In this document: piece after piece, positions 1-8,295 of the stretch
Numbering within the stretch: the first letter of the stretch is position 1
How the letters are laid out: every line of letters starts with the position of its first letter
Assembly (NCBI RefSeq): GCF_018687275.1
Contig: NZ_CP061287.1
Span: 1,798,001-1,862,000 of the forward strand
Direction of reading: 5' to 3'
Source of the DNA: Polynucleobacter sp. MWH-Aus1W21
GTDB taxonomy: Bacteria; Pseudomonadota; Gammaproteobacteria; Burkholderiales; Burkholderiaceae
DNA length: 64,000 nt
Program-made: the position numbers and the translations under genes
The notes under the pieces: model-generated
The model's database searches: none
The model's input: only the letters and a program-made list of their open reading frames with translations
What the model was told of the DNA's origin: nothing

Positions 1-192
1 GTCGTTGATAAAGTTTTTGAGTTGTGCGCGCAGCTCTGCAATATTGACTGCGCAGGCCTTTAAAACCTCAACCGCAGTAGCGTTATCCAGTAAGGCTGCG
101 AGCAAATGCTCGACTGTGATGAACTCATGTCGCGATGCCCTTGCGTCAACAAACGCCATGTGCAAACTCACTTCTAATTCTTGGGCAATCAT
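1..192 (-). CDS. clpA: ATP-dependent Clp protease ATP-binding subunit ClpA (5' part only)
   Basis: The first 64 codons of ClpA, the AAA+ unfoldase that feeds substrates to ClpP; the rest lies beyond the window edge. The protein begins MIAQELEVSLHMAF and continues into HEFITVEHLLAALL, the start of the Clp N-domain repeat that docks ClpS. Its ATG overlaps the clpS stop codon in an ATGA arrangement, so the two are probably translationally coupled. The clpS-clpA order is the usual proteobacterial one and supports the call. The two Walker sites cannot be seen here. Confidence 0.93.
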   Translation of the reverse strand, partial: MIAQELEVSLHMAFVDARASRHEFITVEHLLAALLDNATAVEVLKACAVNIAELRAQLKNFIND

Positions 193-536
193 GCTTCCTC
201 CATAGTGCACTGTAGTGGGTGACCCGCTTCACGGGAGAGTTCAATAACTTGATGCACTTTCGTGGCAGCAACATCGCGGGTAAATACTCCGCAGACGCCC
301 TTGCCAACTAAATGCACTTGCAGCATGATGCGAGTAGCTGTTTCATGATCCTTATTAAAATACTCCTGAATCACCATCACCACAAATTCCATAGGCGTGT
401 AATCGTCATTCAATAGTAAAACTTTATACATCGATGGCGCCTTAACTTGCTCGACCTGTTTTTCGAGAAGAATAGTGTCCTCGACATACGGATTGCCAGG
501 GTTGCCAGTAGTGGGATTTTTTGGTGCGCGACTCAT
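189..536 (-). CDS. clpS: ATP-dependent Clp protease adaptor ClpS
   Basis: ClpS brings N-end-rule substrates to ClpAP. With the start chosen here (MSRAPKNP) the protein has 115 residues. The substrate-pocket motif NDDYTPMEF lies at about residues 43-51, after an unstructured N-terminal tail; the histidine-containing stretch QVHLVGKGVCGVF follows. Two in-frame ATGs lie 6 and 18 nt upstream (to 554). No strong Shine-Dalgarno decides between them, and I chose the shortest because the family has a short disordered tail. It overlaps clpA by 4 nt. A cold-shock gene is divergent upstream. Confidence 0.93.
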   Translation of the reverse strand: MSRAPKNPTTGNPGNPYVEDTILLEKQVEQVKAPSMYKVLLLNDDYTPMEFVVMVIQEYFNKDHETATRIMLQVHLVGKGVCGVFTRDVAATKVHQVIELSREAGHPLQCTMEEA

Positions 537-682
537 GAGAAACATTCTAAACACAGATATTGAAACTTTAATTTACTAGGGTCTTGTTGCGAAAACCACG
601 CAAAAAACCCCTTTAAACCCATATTGGGGCATTTTTCGATAAAAAAAGGGGTATTTACTAGGGGGTAGGTGCATTTAACTCC

Positions 683-711
683 TTGACACCCCTCCAAAAA
701 GGGCAAACAAT
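683..711 (+). promoter_or_regulatory. Candidate sigma-70 promoter of the cold-shock gene
   Basis: A perfect TTGACA (683-688) is followed after 17 nt by AACAAT (706-711), a four-of-six match to the -10 consensus. Transcription from here would give a leader of roughly 100 nt before the csp start; long leaders are typical of cold-shock genes. Copies of AGGGGGTAGG lie on each side, at 660-669 and 713-722. The rest of the 537-821 gap holds AT-rich DNA that must also carry the clpS promoter, which I cannot place. Confidence 0.4.
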
Positions 712-821
712 CAGGGGGTAGGCTTCAAGAGAGGTTCTATTTAGGCGTGTTGTGGATTGAGACTGATTAAAAAGTATTTACCCTCATCACGGTTGTTTTA
801 AGTTTATGTAATGGAGTTCGC

Positions 822-1025
822 ATGGCGACCGGAATTGTTAAGTGGTTCAATGATGCAAAAGGTTTTGGCTTTATCAAACCTGATGATGGTGAAGAAGAGT
901 TGTTCGCGCATTTCAGCGCAATTACTATGCCTGGGTTCAAAACCCTTAAGGAAAACCAAAAGGTAACGTTTGACATTACCCAAGGTCCTAAAGGCAAGCA
1001 AGCTACCAATATCCAAGCGGCTTAA
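822..1025 (+). CDS. Cold-shock protein, CspA family
   Basis: A 67-residue single cold-shock domain, the usual length for the family, that binds single-stranded RNA or DNA as a chaperone. The RNP1 motif KGFGFI is at residues 13-18. RNP2 appears as LFAHF at 27-31; the first and third positions differ from the common VFVHF. A GGAG ribosome binding site (813-816) sits 5 nt before the ATG. The gene is monocistronic and ends in a strong terminator. Its place next to clpS is common in proteobacteria, where this position is often cspD, but the sequence does not settle which paralogue it is. Confidence 0.95.
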   Translation: MATGIVKWFNDAKGFGFIKPDDGEEELFAHFSAITMPGFKTLKENQKVTFDITQGPKGKQATNIQAA

Positions 1026-1045
1026 TAGTCCTTAGATCATTATTA

Positions 1046-1076
1046 AAAACCCAGGATTCGTTCCTGGGTTTTTTTT
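1046..1076 (+). terminator. Rho-independent terminator of the cold-shock gene
   Basis: An inverted repeat pairs AAACCCAGGA with TCCTGGGTTT around a short loop and runs into an uninterrupted T tract. It lies about 20 nt after the csp stop codon. Confidence 0.9.
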
Positions 1077-1100
1077 CGTCTGCAATTTGCCTCACTTAAA

Positions 1101-1562
1101 ATGCACAACATGCTTATTTCAAAAAACAACTTCATCAAACTATTCGTACCCCTCTTTTTCTTTGGCTCCAGCCTTTCGCTAGCCCAAGTCAATACAGGCC
1201 TGCCCACGATTGAACTCAAAGCGGGCATCTACCGTATTCAGGCTGAGCTGGCGGATACACCTAAAGCAAGAGAAGTGGGGCTTATGAACCGCACTAGCAT
1301 GCCAACCAATTCTGGAATGTTATTTGTATTCGAACAAAAGGCAGGTCATTGTTTCTGGATGAACAACACCAAGATCCCGCTATCCATTGCATTCATTGCA
1401 GATGACGGGAAGATTGTGAACGTCGAAGAGATGCAGGCAGAAACAACCAACAACCACTGCCCTAAAGCGGCAGTGCGTTACGCATTAGAAATGAATAAGC
1501 AGTGGTTCTCAGAAAGGGTCATCGTGCCAGGCACTTTAGTCACCGGTCTACCGAAGAGATAA
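1101..1562 (+). CDS. DUF192 family exported protein
   Basis: A 153-residue protein of the DUF192 family, whose function is not established. The N-terminus is a signal peptide: a basic start, then a hydrophobic run (KLFVPLFFFGSSLSLA), with probable cleavage after SLA near residue 28. The mature part carries the family core EVGLMNRTSMP, the GMLFVF strand, and FWMNNTKIPLSIAFI. A second in-frame ATG at 1110 is an equally good start. It stands alone between two terminators. The assignment is clear, the role is not. Confidence 0.85.
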   Translation: MHNMLISKNNFIKLFVPLFFFGSSLSLAQVNTGLPTIELKAGIYRIQAELADTPKAREVGLMNRTSMPTNSGMLFVFEQKAGHCFWMNNTKIPLSIAFIADDGKIVNVEEMQAETTNNHCPKAAVRYALEMNKQWFSERVIVPGTLVTGLPKR

Positions 1563-1582
1563 GAAAAAATAAAGGGTAATAA

Positions 1583-1608
1583 AAAACGCAGACCTCGGTC
1601 TGCGTTTT
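1583..1608. terminator. Bidirectional terminator between convergent genes
   Basis: A perfect stem (ACGCAGAC / GTCTGCGT, loop CTCG) flanked by A-rich DNA on the left and T-rich DNA on the right. It can therefore end both the DUF192 gene (plus strand) and ppnP (minus strand). Confidence 0.85.
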
Positions 1609-1627
1609 GCTTTGTAGGAATGCTTAT

Positions 1628-1933
1628 TTATTCAAAGTGGCAAACATAATGCACAGGTTGCTCAGCACGAATAACAAAATAACCGCCCTTTTCCACTTCC
1701 CAGCTTTGACCCGCCTTGAATTCTTGCTCAGGAGCGCCATTGATGCTGACAAAAGCAGTGCCATCAACTACTTCCATAACTTCTCTAGTGCTTAAGTCAA
1801 AGCGTAAGGTGCTTGGCAATACAACACCAACAGACTTACGCACGCCGTTTGGCAATGTCACTGTATGAGAAACACATTTACCATCGAAAAATACGTTGGC
1901 TTTTTTGCCTACGGAAACTTGATCAAATTGCAT
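1628..1933 (-). CDS. ppnP: Pyrimidine/purine nucleoside phosphorylase PpnP (DUF1255, YaiE family)
   Basis: A 101-residue single-domain cupin. Enzymes of this family phosphorolyse purine and pyrimidine nucleosides to base plus ribose 1-phosphate. Recognisable family features are SVGVVLPSTLRFDLSTREVMEVVDG in the middle (the SVGV and E-M-V core, residues about 34-58) and the closing cupin strand ending in HYVCHFE. It is about seven residues longer than the E. coli homologue as I recall it. It lies 54 nt downstream of argG on the same strand, with no visible terminator between, so readthrough from argG is possible. Confidence 0.88.
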   Translation of the reverse strand: MQFDQVSVGKKANVFFDGKCVSHTVTLPNGVRKSVGVVLPSTLRFDLSTREVMEVVDGTAFVSINGAPEQEFKAGQSWEVEKGGYFVIRAEQPVHYVCHFE

Positions 1934-1987
1934 GCTGGCTCTTTCTATTCTGTTTGGTTCTAATCGTTTATTTGAATTTGCTTTGCG

Positions 1988-3220
1988 TTATTTCTTGGCG
2001 CGCTTGCGCTTTGCTGTTTCAGCAATACGCATACGCAATGCGTTGAGCTTAATGAAGCCGCCAGCATCTGCCTGGTTATATGCGCCACCGTCATCATCAA
2101 AAGTCGCAATATTCTGATCAAACAGAGTATTAGCTGAATCACGTGAGATAACGGATACAGAACCCTTGTAGAGCTTCAAGCGGACAACGCCATTGACAGC
2201 TTGTTGAGTATGATCAATCAATGTTTGCAAAGCTAAGCGCTCTGGCGCCCACCACAAGCCGTTATAGATCAAGCTTGCATAGCGCGGCATCAGGTCATCT
2301 TTTAAGTGAGCCACTTCGCGATCCAGGGTAATACTTTCGATACCGCGGTGAGCCTTGAGCAGGATAGTGCCACCAGGAGTTTCATAGCAACCACGGCTCT
2401 TCATGCCAACAAAGCGGTTCTCCACCAAATCCAAACGACCAATGCCGTGCATGCCACCAATACGATTTAATTCAGCGAGCAACTCGTGCGGCTTATAGGC
2501 TTTGCCATTAATAGCTACAGGATCGCCTGCTTTAAATTCAATTTCAATAATTTCTGGGGCGTCTGGAGCTTTTTCTGGAGAAACTGTCCAACGCCACATG
2601 GACTCTTCTGCTTCAGCATTTGGGTTTTCCAAATGACGACCTTCGTAACTGATGTGCAAGAGGTTGGCATCCATAGAGTATGGTGATCCGCCTTGCTTAT
2701 GCTTCATCTCAACTGGAATGCCATGCTTCTCAGCGTAAGCCATCAACTTCTCGCGTGAGAGAAGATCCCATTCGCGCCAAGGAGCAATCACTTTAATCCC
2801 TGGCTCTAAAGCGTAGTAACCCAACTCAAAGCGAACCTGGTCGTTACCCTTACCAGTAGCGCCATGCGATACAGAGTCAGCACCAGTTAAGCGAGCGATC
2901 TCAATCTGACGCTTAGCAATTAATGGGCGAGCAATCGATGTACCCAATAAATATTCGCCTTCGTAAATCGTGTTCGCACGGAACATTGGGAATACAAAGT
3001 CGCGTACAAACTCTTCGCGCAAATCATCGATAAAAATATTTTCTGGCTTGATGCCAAATTGCAACGCCTTAGCGCGTGCTGGCTCGAGCTCTTCGCCCTG
3101 ACCTAAGTCAGCGGTAAAAGTAACGATCTCACAGCCATAGGTATCTTGAAGCCATTTCAAGATCACGCTGGTATCTAGACCGCCGGAATACGCGAGGACT
3201 GCTTTTTTAATATCGGACAT
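1988..3220 (-). CDS. argG: Argininosuccinate synthase
   Basis: Joins citrulline and aspartate using ATP, the seventh step of arginine synthesis. The ATP-binding PP-loop AYSGGLDTSV is at residues 10-19, and the nucleotide-binding stretch SHGATGKGNDQVRFE is in the middle of the chain. At 410 residues it belongs to the shorter class of the family rather than the roughly 450-residue E. coli-like class. The C-terminus is a basic tail (AKRKRAKK). It lies 51 nt downstream of argF on the same strand, so the two arginine genes are probably one transcript. Confidence 0.97.
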   Translation of the reverse strand: MSDIKKAVLAYSGGLDTSVILKWLQDTYGCEIVTFTADLGQGEELEPARAKALQFGIKPENIFIDDLREEFVRDFVFPMFRANTIYEGEYLLGTSIARPLIAKRQIEIARLTGADSVSHGATGKGNDQVRFELGYYALEPGIKVIAPWREWDLLSREKLMAYAEKHGIPVEMKHKQGGSPYSMDANLLHISYEGRHLENPNAEAEESMWRWTVSPEKAPDAPEIIEIEFKAGDPVAINGKAYKPHELLAELNRIGGMHGIGRLDLVENRFVGMKSRGCYETPGGTILLKAHRGIESITLDREVAHLKDDLMPRYASLIYNGLWWAPERLALQTLIDHTQQAVNGVVRLKLYKGSVSVISRDSANTLFDQNIATFDDDGGAYNQADAGGFIKLNALRMRIAETAKRKRAKK

Positions 3221-3271
3221 TTTTATTCAATCAAAAATAAATTAAAACGAATTACAAAAATTTTTACTCAA

Positions 3272-4252
3272 TTAATCCAAACGACCACACAGCAAATACT
3301 CCATCAAGGCCTTTTGGACATGTAAACGATTTTCCGCCTCTTCCCAAACAATGCTTTGCGGACTATCGATCACTCCAGCAGAAACTTCTTCACCACGATG
3401 AGCTGGCAAGCAGTGCATAAATAAAGCATCTGGTTTTGCTAAAGCCATTAATTCTTCATCAACCATCCAGTCTTGGAAGGCATTCATGCGTGAAGTATTT
3501 TCATCTTCATAGCCCATACTGGTCCAAACATCGGTGGTCACCAAGTCAGCGCCTTTACAGGCATCTTTAGGATCGGCGCAAATTGTCAAATGCTTTGCCG
3601 CATTTGGCGTCAAACGCGTTGGATCTAATTGATAACCTTCTGGTGCAGAGAATCGCAACTGAAAGTCTAAGCATTCAGCTGCTTGTAGCCAGGTGTATGC
3701 CATATTGTTTGCATCACCTACCCAAGCCACGGTCTTCCCTTGAATTGGGCCACGCGCCTCAACAAAGGTGAAGATGTCAGCCAAAACTTGGCAAGGATGA
3801 AATTCATTGGTCAGACCATTAATTACTGGAACACGCGAATTCGATGCAAAGCGCTCAATAATTTCCTGACCAAAGGTACGAATCATGATGATGTCAGTCA
3901 TCCTTGAAATCACCTGCGCAGCGTCCTCTACAGGCTCGCCACGGCCTAACTGAGTATCGCGGGTGTTCAGGTATACGGCATGGCCACCAAGCTGGTGAAT
4001 GCCCGCCTCGAACGACAGACGCGTGCGAGTGGAATGCTTCTCAAAAATCATCGCCAAAGTTCGGTCATGCAGAGGGTGCCAAGTTTCATAACTCTTGAAC
4101 TTGGCCTTTAGCCATGCGGAACGCTTGAGCAAATAGTCATATTCCTCGCGGGTGAGGTCAGAAAACTGCAGATAGTGCTTTACCTGACCGGGCACTTGCG
4201 GCTTTGCCAAGGATGTCATAGTTGAGCTTTCTACTAAAGTTTTGGCTTGCAT
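3272..4252 (-). CDS. argF: Ornithine carbamoyltransferase
   Basis: Makes citrulline from ornithine and carbamoyl phosphate. The carbamoyl-phosphate motif STRTR (about residue 75), the HPCQ motif and the catalytic HCLPA near the C-terminus are all present. The reading frame opens with a TTG at 4264. I chose the ATG at 4252 (326 residues); the ATG at 4219 (MTSLAKPQ) is also possible and gives a length closer to the usual 305-315. It is followed by argG. No clear ARG box was seen upstream. Confidence 0.96.
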   Translation of the reverse strand: MQAKTLVESSTMTSLAKPQVPGQVKHYLQFSDLTREEYDYLLKRSAWLKAKFKSYETWHPLHDRTLAMIFEKHSTRTRLSFEAGIHQLGGHAVYLNTRDTQLGRGEPVEDAAQVISRMTDIIMIRTFGQEIIERFASNSRVPVINGLTNEFHPCQVLADIFTFVEARGPIQGKTVAWVGDANNMAYTWLQAAECLDFQLRFSAPEGYQLDPTRLTPNAAKHLTICADPKDACKGADLVTTDVWTSMGYEDENTSRMNAFQDWMVDEELMALAKPDALFMHCLPAHRGEEVSAGVIDSPQSIVWEEAENRLHVQKALMEYLLCGRLD

Positions 4253-4371
4253 TTTTTTCTTCAAACATTCGGCTGCACGAAAATGGATCCTAAAGTCATC
4301 TTACGGCCAACTCGGGCTGTTAAGCTAGAGGGCTTAGTAATACCATTTCTTACAACCATCATTACGCGAAT

Positions 4372-4686
4372 TTGAACCACAAAAAGCTTTTCATTCAAGG
4401 CATTACCACTTCTGGCAAACCATTTCGGCCCAGCGATTGGGCGGAGCGTCTGTGCGGGGTGATGGCTACTTTTCGCCCACCCGGTGACTCCGGGGACCCT
4501 CGCTTCACTTATTCGCCCTATGTCAGACCCGTACTGATTGCAAAAGTGAAATGCGTTGTTATTGATACCAGACTAGGGGACCTAGATCCTAGAGCGCTAG
4601 ACTTTGTCATGAACTTTGCCAAGGACAACAGCCTACCAATCGAAGAGGCATGTGAGTTCAACCCAGCAGCCCCAACCCAGCCTTAA
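4372..4686 (+). CDS. DUF3579 domain-containing protein
   Basis: A 104-residue soluble protein that I recognise as DUF3579, a small family found mainly in betaproteobacteria and without a known function. Characteristic are GKPFRPSDWAERLCGVM near the N-terminus and the FAKDNSLPIEEACEF region near the end. The only usable start is a TTG: the frame is open back to a stop at 4321 without an ATG or GTG. There is no convincing ribosome binding site. It is divergent from argF and convergent with rpsT. Confidence 0.8.
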   Translation: MNHKKLFIQGITTSGKPFRPSDWAERLCGVMATFRPPGDSGDPRFTYSPYVRPVLIAKVKCVVIDTRLGDLDPRALDFVMNFAKDNSLPIEEACEFNPAAPTQP

Positions 4687-4718
4687 AAACAAAAACCCGC
4701 TCTGATGAGGAGCGGGCT
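4686..4718 (-). terminator. Terminator of rpsT
   Basis: Stem GAGCGGG / CCCGCTC (arms at 4710-4716 and 4696-4702). Read on the minus strand it is followed by TTTTTGTTTTT, the expected U tract, about 40 nt after the rpsT stop. Read on the plus strand the tail is poor, so it mainly serves rpsT. Confidence 0.82.
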
Positions 4719-4759
4719 TAGATCGAAACTACTTCGACCAGCCTAAAACTAAAACCGTA

Positions 4760-5026
4760 TTACGCTGCCATCGCCTTGATAGCTGCGGACAAACGTGACT
4801 TCTGACGAGCAGCAGTATTTTTGTGAGCAATCTTTTTGTCAGCAATCTTGTCGATTGTTGATTGAGTCGCTGCGAATACTTTTGCAGCAGCCGCTTTGTC
4901 ACCAGTTTCAATCGCTTTACGAACTGCCTTGATGGAAGTGCGGAGCTTTGAACGCAAACTGGAGTTATGTTCGTTTTGTTTTACTGCTTGGCGTGCACGC
5001 TTGCGCGCTTGTGCTGTATTGGCCAT
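4760..5026 (-). CDS. rpsT: 30S ribosomal protein S20
   Basis: An 88-residue, Lys/Ala-rich, all-helical protein that begins MANTAQARKRARQAVKQ, the typical S20 start; it binds 16S rRNA early in 30S assembly. Length and composition match the family. It is a single-gene transcript, divergent from murJ, as in many proteobacteria. Confidence 0.97.
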   Translation of the reverse strand: MANTAQARKRARQAVKQNEHNSSLRSKLRTSIKAVRKAIETGDKAAAAKVFAATQSTIDKIADKKIAHKNTAARQKSRLSAAIKAMAA

Positions 5027-5177
5027 CTTTAAACCTTGCCTCTATAAATTGCAAAATGCGATTAGTTAAAAATCTTGCGGACTTGCCAGATTCATAAGCA
5101 AGCTCGCCAAAACCCAAGATTTTACCTTAAAGGGGCAAAAAAGCCCAGCCGACCGATAAATAGGTGAAAATCGGCTC

Positions 5178-6731
5178 ATGAATCTGCTTTCTGCCGCCGC
5201 CAAGGTCAGCTCCCTAACCATGCTGTCCCGAATTACGGGCCTACTCCGGGAGACCCTAATTGCCCGTAGTTTCGGGGCTTCGGAGTGGACGGACGCCTTT
5301 AATGTCGCTTTTAGACTACCCAATTTGCTGCGTCGACTATTTGCCGAAGGGGCCTTTTCTCAGGCTTTTGTGCCGATTTTGGGGGAAATTTCCAGTAATG
5401 GGGACCAAAAACAGGCCCAAATCCTCGTAAATGCAGTCGCCACCCTCCTATTTTGGGCTTTGGCTCTCACGGTATCGGCGGGTGTCATTGGCGCTCCTTT
5501 GCTGATTTTGGCTATTGCTACCGGATTTAAAGGGGGTCCAGCCTATGAAGCCAGCGTAGTCATGACGAGAATCATGTTTCCGTACATTGGTCTCATTTCC
5601 CTAGTTTCACTCTCAGCGGGGATTCTCAATACATTCCAACGTTTCGCCATTCCCGCCTTTACCCCAGTTTTACTAAACCTAGCCCTCATCGGTAGCTCCC
5701 TATTTTTGGCGCCCCACTTAGAGCAACCAATTTATGCGCTAAGCATTGGCGTTTTACTGGGTGGCGTTTTGCAATTGGTCATTCAGGTGCCAGCGCTCTC
5801 TCGTCTCGGTCTTTTGCCTCGCATTGGTTTATTGCCAGGAGCAATTAAAGCAGCCGCCGCCAATCCCGATGCAAGACGCGTACTGAAGCTGATGGGGCCT
5901 GCAGTATTTGCTGTATCGGTTGCACAAATTTCCCTCATCATCAACACCAATATCGCTTCACGCTTGCAAGCTGGCAGCGTGTCATGGCTATCGTACGCAG
6001 ACCGCTTAATGGAGTTTCCAACCGCACTTCTTGGAGTTGCCCTTGGCACCGTTCTCTTACCTAGCCTCAGCAAAGCGAATGCAAAAAACGATTTAGTTCA
6101 TGCCGGTGAATTACTCATCTGGGGTTTGCAACTGACATTCTTGCTGGCCGCACCATGTGCGCTTGCGCTCTTTATCTTTGGGGAACCTCTTGCGGCGGTG
6201 CTCTATCACTACGGAAAATTCAATGCTTTGGACGTATTGATGACGCAACGCGCACTCGCGGCTTATGGGGTTGGCCTCATTGGATTAATTCTCGTAAAAA
6301 TTCTAGCGCCCGGCTTTTACTCCCGCCAAGATATCCGCACCCCGGTAAAAATTGGTTTACTAGTTTTGGTGGCAACCCAGCTGGCCAACCTAGTTTTTGT
6401 CCCCTGGCTTGGTCATGCCGGCCTTGCCCTCTCTGTAGGAACGGGTGCATGTCTGAATGCTGCCCTTCTCTGGATCGGCCTGCATCGCCGCGGAGCCCTG
6501 CCTAGCTCAGCCTGGATCAAATACTTAGGGCAACTACTGTTTGCCCTTATCCCCTTCGCGGCAGTACTTTTTTACGCTGCCACCGCACATAATTGGATCG
6601 CCTTGCAATCCGAGCCATGGTTGAGAGTTGGCTTATTGGCCACCTGGTTAGCTGTTGCCGCAATTGTTTACTTTACATCTCTAGGCCTAGTTGGAATTCG
6701 CTGGCAAAAATTCTTGCGTCATGCAAAATAG
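5178..6731 (+). CDS. murJ: Lipid II flippase MurJ
   Basis: Moves lipid II across the inner membrane for peptidoglycan synthesis. The 517-residue sequence is hydrophobic throughout, fitting the 14-helix MVF fold. It starts with the family signature: SRITGLLRETLIARSFG at about residues 17-33, then DAFNVAFRLPNLLRRLFAEGAFSQAFVP, which holds the conserved arginines of the central cavity. The length matches the family. The gene lies divergent from rpsT, and a SirB1-family gene starts 5 nt after its stop. Confidence 0.96.
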   Translation: MNLLSAAAKVSSLTMLSRITGLLRETLIARSFGASEWTDAFNVAFRLPNLLRRLFAEGAFSQAFVPILGEISSNGDQKQAQILVNAVATLLFWALALTVSAGVIGAPLLILAIATGFKGGPAYEASVVMTRIMFPYIGLISLVSLSAGILNTFQRFAIPAFTPVLLNLALIGSSLFLAPHLEQPIYALSIGVLLGGVLQLVIQVPALSRLGLLPRIGLLPGAIKAAAANPDARRVLKLMGPAVFAVSVAQISLIINTNIASRLQAGSVSWLSYADRLMEFPTALLGVALGTVLLPSLSKANAKNDLVHAGELLIWGLQLTFLLAAPCALALFIFGEPLAAVLYHYGKFNALDVLMTQRALAAYGVGLIGLILVKILAPGFYSRQDIRTPVKIGLLVLVATQLANLVFVPWLGHAGLALSVGTGACLNAALLWIGLHRRGALPSSAWIKYLGQLLFALIPFAAVLFYAATAHNWIALQSEPWLRVGLLATWLAVAAIVYFTSLGLVGIRWQKFLRHAK

Positions 6732-6736
6732 CTCTT

Positions 6737-7579
6737 ATGCCAACACAACAACTCGACTACTTCACCTCTTTAGTTGCTGAAGACGAACACTTCCCCTTAA
6801 CTGAAGCTGCGATCGCTGTCGCACAACATGCCTATCCCGATTTGGATGTGCAAGGGGTGCTCGATAAGCTTGATCAATTGGGCAATAAATTAAAGTCGCG
6901 TGTAACACCAGACACATCACCGGTTCAGCGCCTACAAATTCTGAAGCATTTCTTTTATACAGAGTTAGGCTTTGGTCCAAATCCAAACGATTTTTATGCG
7001 CCTGAAAATTCGTACCTACATTACGTTCTCGAGAATCGCAGAGGCATTCCAATCTCGTTAGCTATCCTGATGATGGAATTAGGCAATCAAATTGGTTTAA
7101 AGATTCGTGGAGTCTCTTTTCCAAATCACTTCATGATGCGCATCTCCTTGCAACAAGGTGAAGTAATCATGGATCCATTAACGGGCGAATCTTTATCCAA
7201 AATACAGCTTCAAGAAATGCTTGACCCCTACTTGGATGCCAAAGGCTATAGAGGCGAATTGAGTCTGCCTCTTAATATTTTCCTGCGCGCGTCCAGCGCC
7301 CGCGAGATTCTGTCGCGCTATCTGAGAAACCTGAAAATGATTTACTCAGAGCATGAGCGTTGGGAGCGCTTGCTGGGCATACAAGAGCGCCTGGTCATTC
7401 TTCTTCCAGACTCAATTGAAGAGATTCGAGATCGCGGACTCATCTTTGCTCAACTGGAGTATTTGCGTCCAGCCCTGGAAGATATGCATCGCTACCTCAG
7501 CGAAATGCCAGAAGCTGAAGATGCGAGCGATATTCGCGAGCATATTGCTACGCTTGAAAGCCAAACCAAGCTGCACTAA
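6737..7579 (+). CDS. SirB1-family protein (transglutaminase-like fold with C-terminal TPR)
   Basis: A 280-residue protein of the SirB1/Transglut_core2 family. The core FYAPENSYLHYVLENRRGIPISLA, followed by GVSFPNHFMMRI and DPLTGE, matches family members. The C-terminal third is helical and TPR-like (LRPALEDMHRYLSEMPEAEDA). The frame extends upstream to 6593 inside murJ, but the ATG at 6737, 5 nt after murJ, gives the expected N-terminus (MPTQQLDYF). The biochemical role is unknown. Linkage to murJ hints at an envelope connection, though this is only context. Confidence 0.8.
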   Translation: MPTQQLDYFTSLVAEDEHFPLTEAAIAVAQHAYPDLDVQGVLDKLDQLGNKLKSRVTPDTSPVQRLQILKHFFYTELGFGPNPNDFYAPENSYLHYVLENRRGIPISLAILMMELGNQIGLKIRGVSFPNHFMMRISLQQGEVIMDPLTGESLSKIQLQEMLDPYLDAKGYRGELSLPLNIFLRASSAREILSRYLRNLKMIYSEHERWERLLGIQERLVILLPDSIEEIRDRGLIFAQLEYLRPALEDMHRYLSEMPEAEDASDIREHIATLESQTKLH

Positions 7580-7603
7580 AGTTAAATCGACTTTAGTTTT
7601 GCT
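7574..7603. terminator. Terminator between SirB1-family gene and DedA gene
   Basis: The inverted repeat CTAAAGT / ACTTTAG is followed by TTTTGCTTCTTTT on the plus strand. It overlaps the 3' end of the convergent DedA gene, whose last codons share the sequence. Confidence 0.6.
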
Positions 7604-8237
7604 TCTTTTGAAAAATCTTGTAAATCGCAGCAAATAAAACTGGTATGGCAGCAGCACCCACTCCAATCAATACGATCACATTTAAATTTTGACGAATGAT
7701 TGGAATATTCCCAAAGAAGTAACCGGCAATCACGAGTCCAAATACCCAAATCATGGCACCAGTGATATTGAAAAACTGAAAGCGTGAGAAGTTCATCTCT
7801 GACACGCCGGCAATAAAGGGTGCAAAGGTGCGAATGATTGGCAGAAAGCGCGCAAGAATAATTGTTTTGCCACCGTGCTTCTCATAAAAGGCGTGCGTCT
7901 TTAATAAAGCACCTTGGTCAATCCAGCGTGATTTACTACTAAAAACTCTCTTACCTATCCAGCGACCAATGAAATAGTTGACGGTATTACCTGCAACCGC
8001 AGCAAATACCAATCCAAGAGATAAGGTCCAGGTATTGAAATGCTCAGTAGCGCAATAGGCGCCAGCAATAAATAAAAGGGAGTCACCCGGCAGAAAGGGA
8101 GCAACGACTAAACCCGTTTCCGCAAAAACGATCGCAAACAATAGTCCATAAGCCCAAGGGCCATATTGCTGAATCACTACATCAAGATGTTTATCAACAT
8201 GCAGCAATAAATCGCCTAATTGCAAAAGGGTATCCAT
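7593..8237 (-). CDS. DedA family membrane protein
   Basis: A 214-residue integral membrane protein of the DedA/SNARE-associated family, thought to move lipid carriers or phospholipids across the inner membrane. It has the acidic/proline region ETGLVVAPFLPGDSLLF near residues 41-57, and the re-entrant arginine motif ARFLPIIRTFAPFIAG near 129-144 with its two conserved arginines. The length is typical. It is divergent from miaA, with 58 nt between. Confidence 0.9.
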   Translation of the reverse strand: MDTLLQLGDLLLHVDKHLDVVIQQYGPWAYGLLFAIVFAETGLVVAPFLPGDSLLFIAGAYCATEHFNTWTLSLGLVFAAVAGNTVNYFIGRWIGKRVFSSKSRWIDQGALLKTHAFYEKHGGKTIILARFLPIIRTFAPFIAGVSEMNFSRFQFFNITGAMIWVFGLVIAGYFFGNIPIIRQNLNVIVLIGVGAAAIPVLFAAIYKIFQKKQN

Positions 8238-8295
8238 TTACACTCTCTCTAATTTATGGGTTGTTGCGCATATTAACAGGCTCTTATAATCAGGT

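Noticed and set aside
5134..5147. GGGC-AAAAAA-GCCC hairpin before murJ
   Set aside because: Four base pairs only, inside the divergent rpsT/murJ promoter region; too weak to call a terminator.
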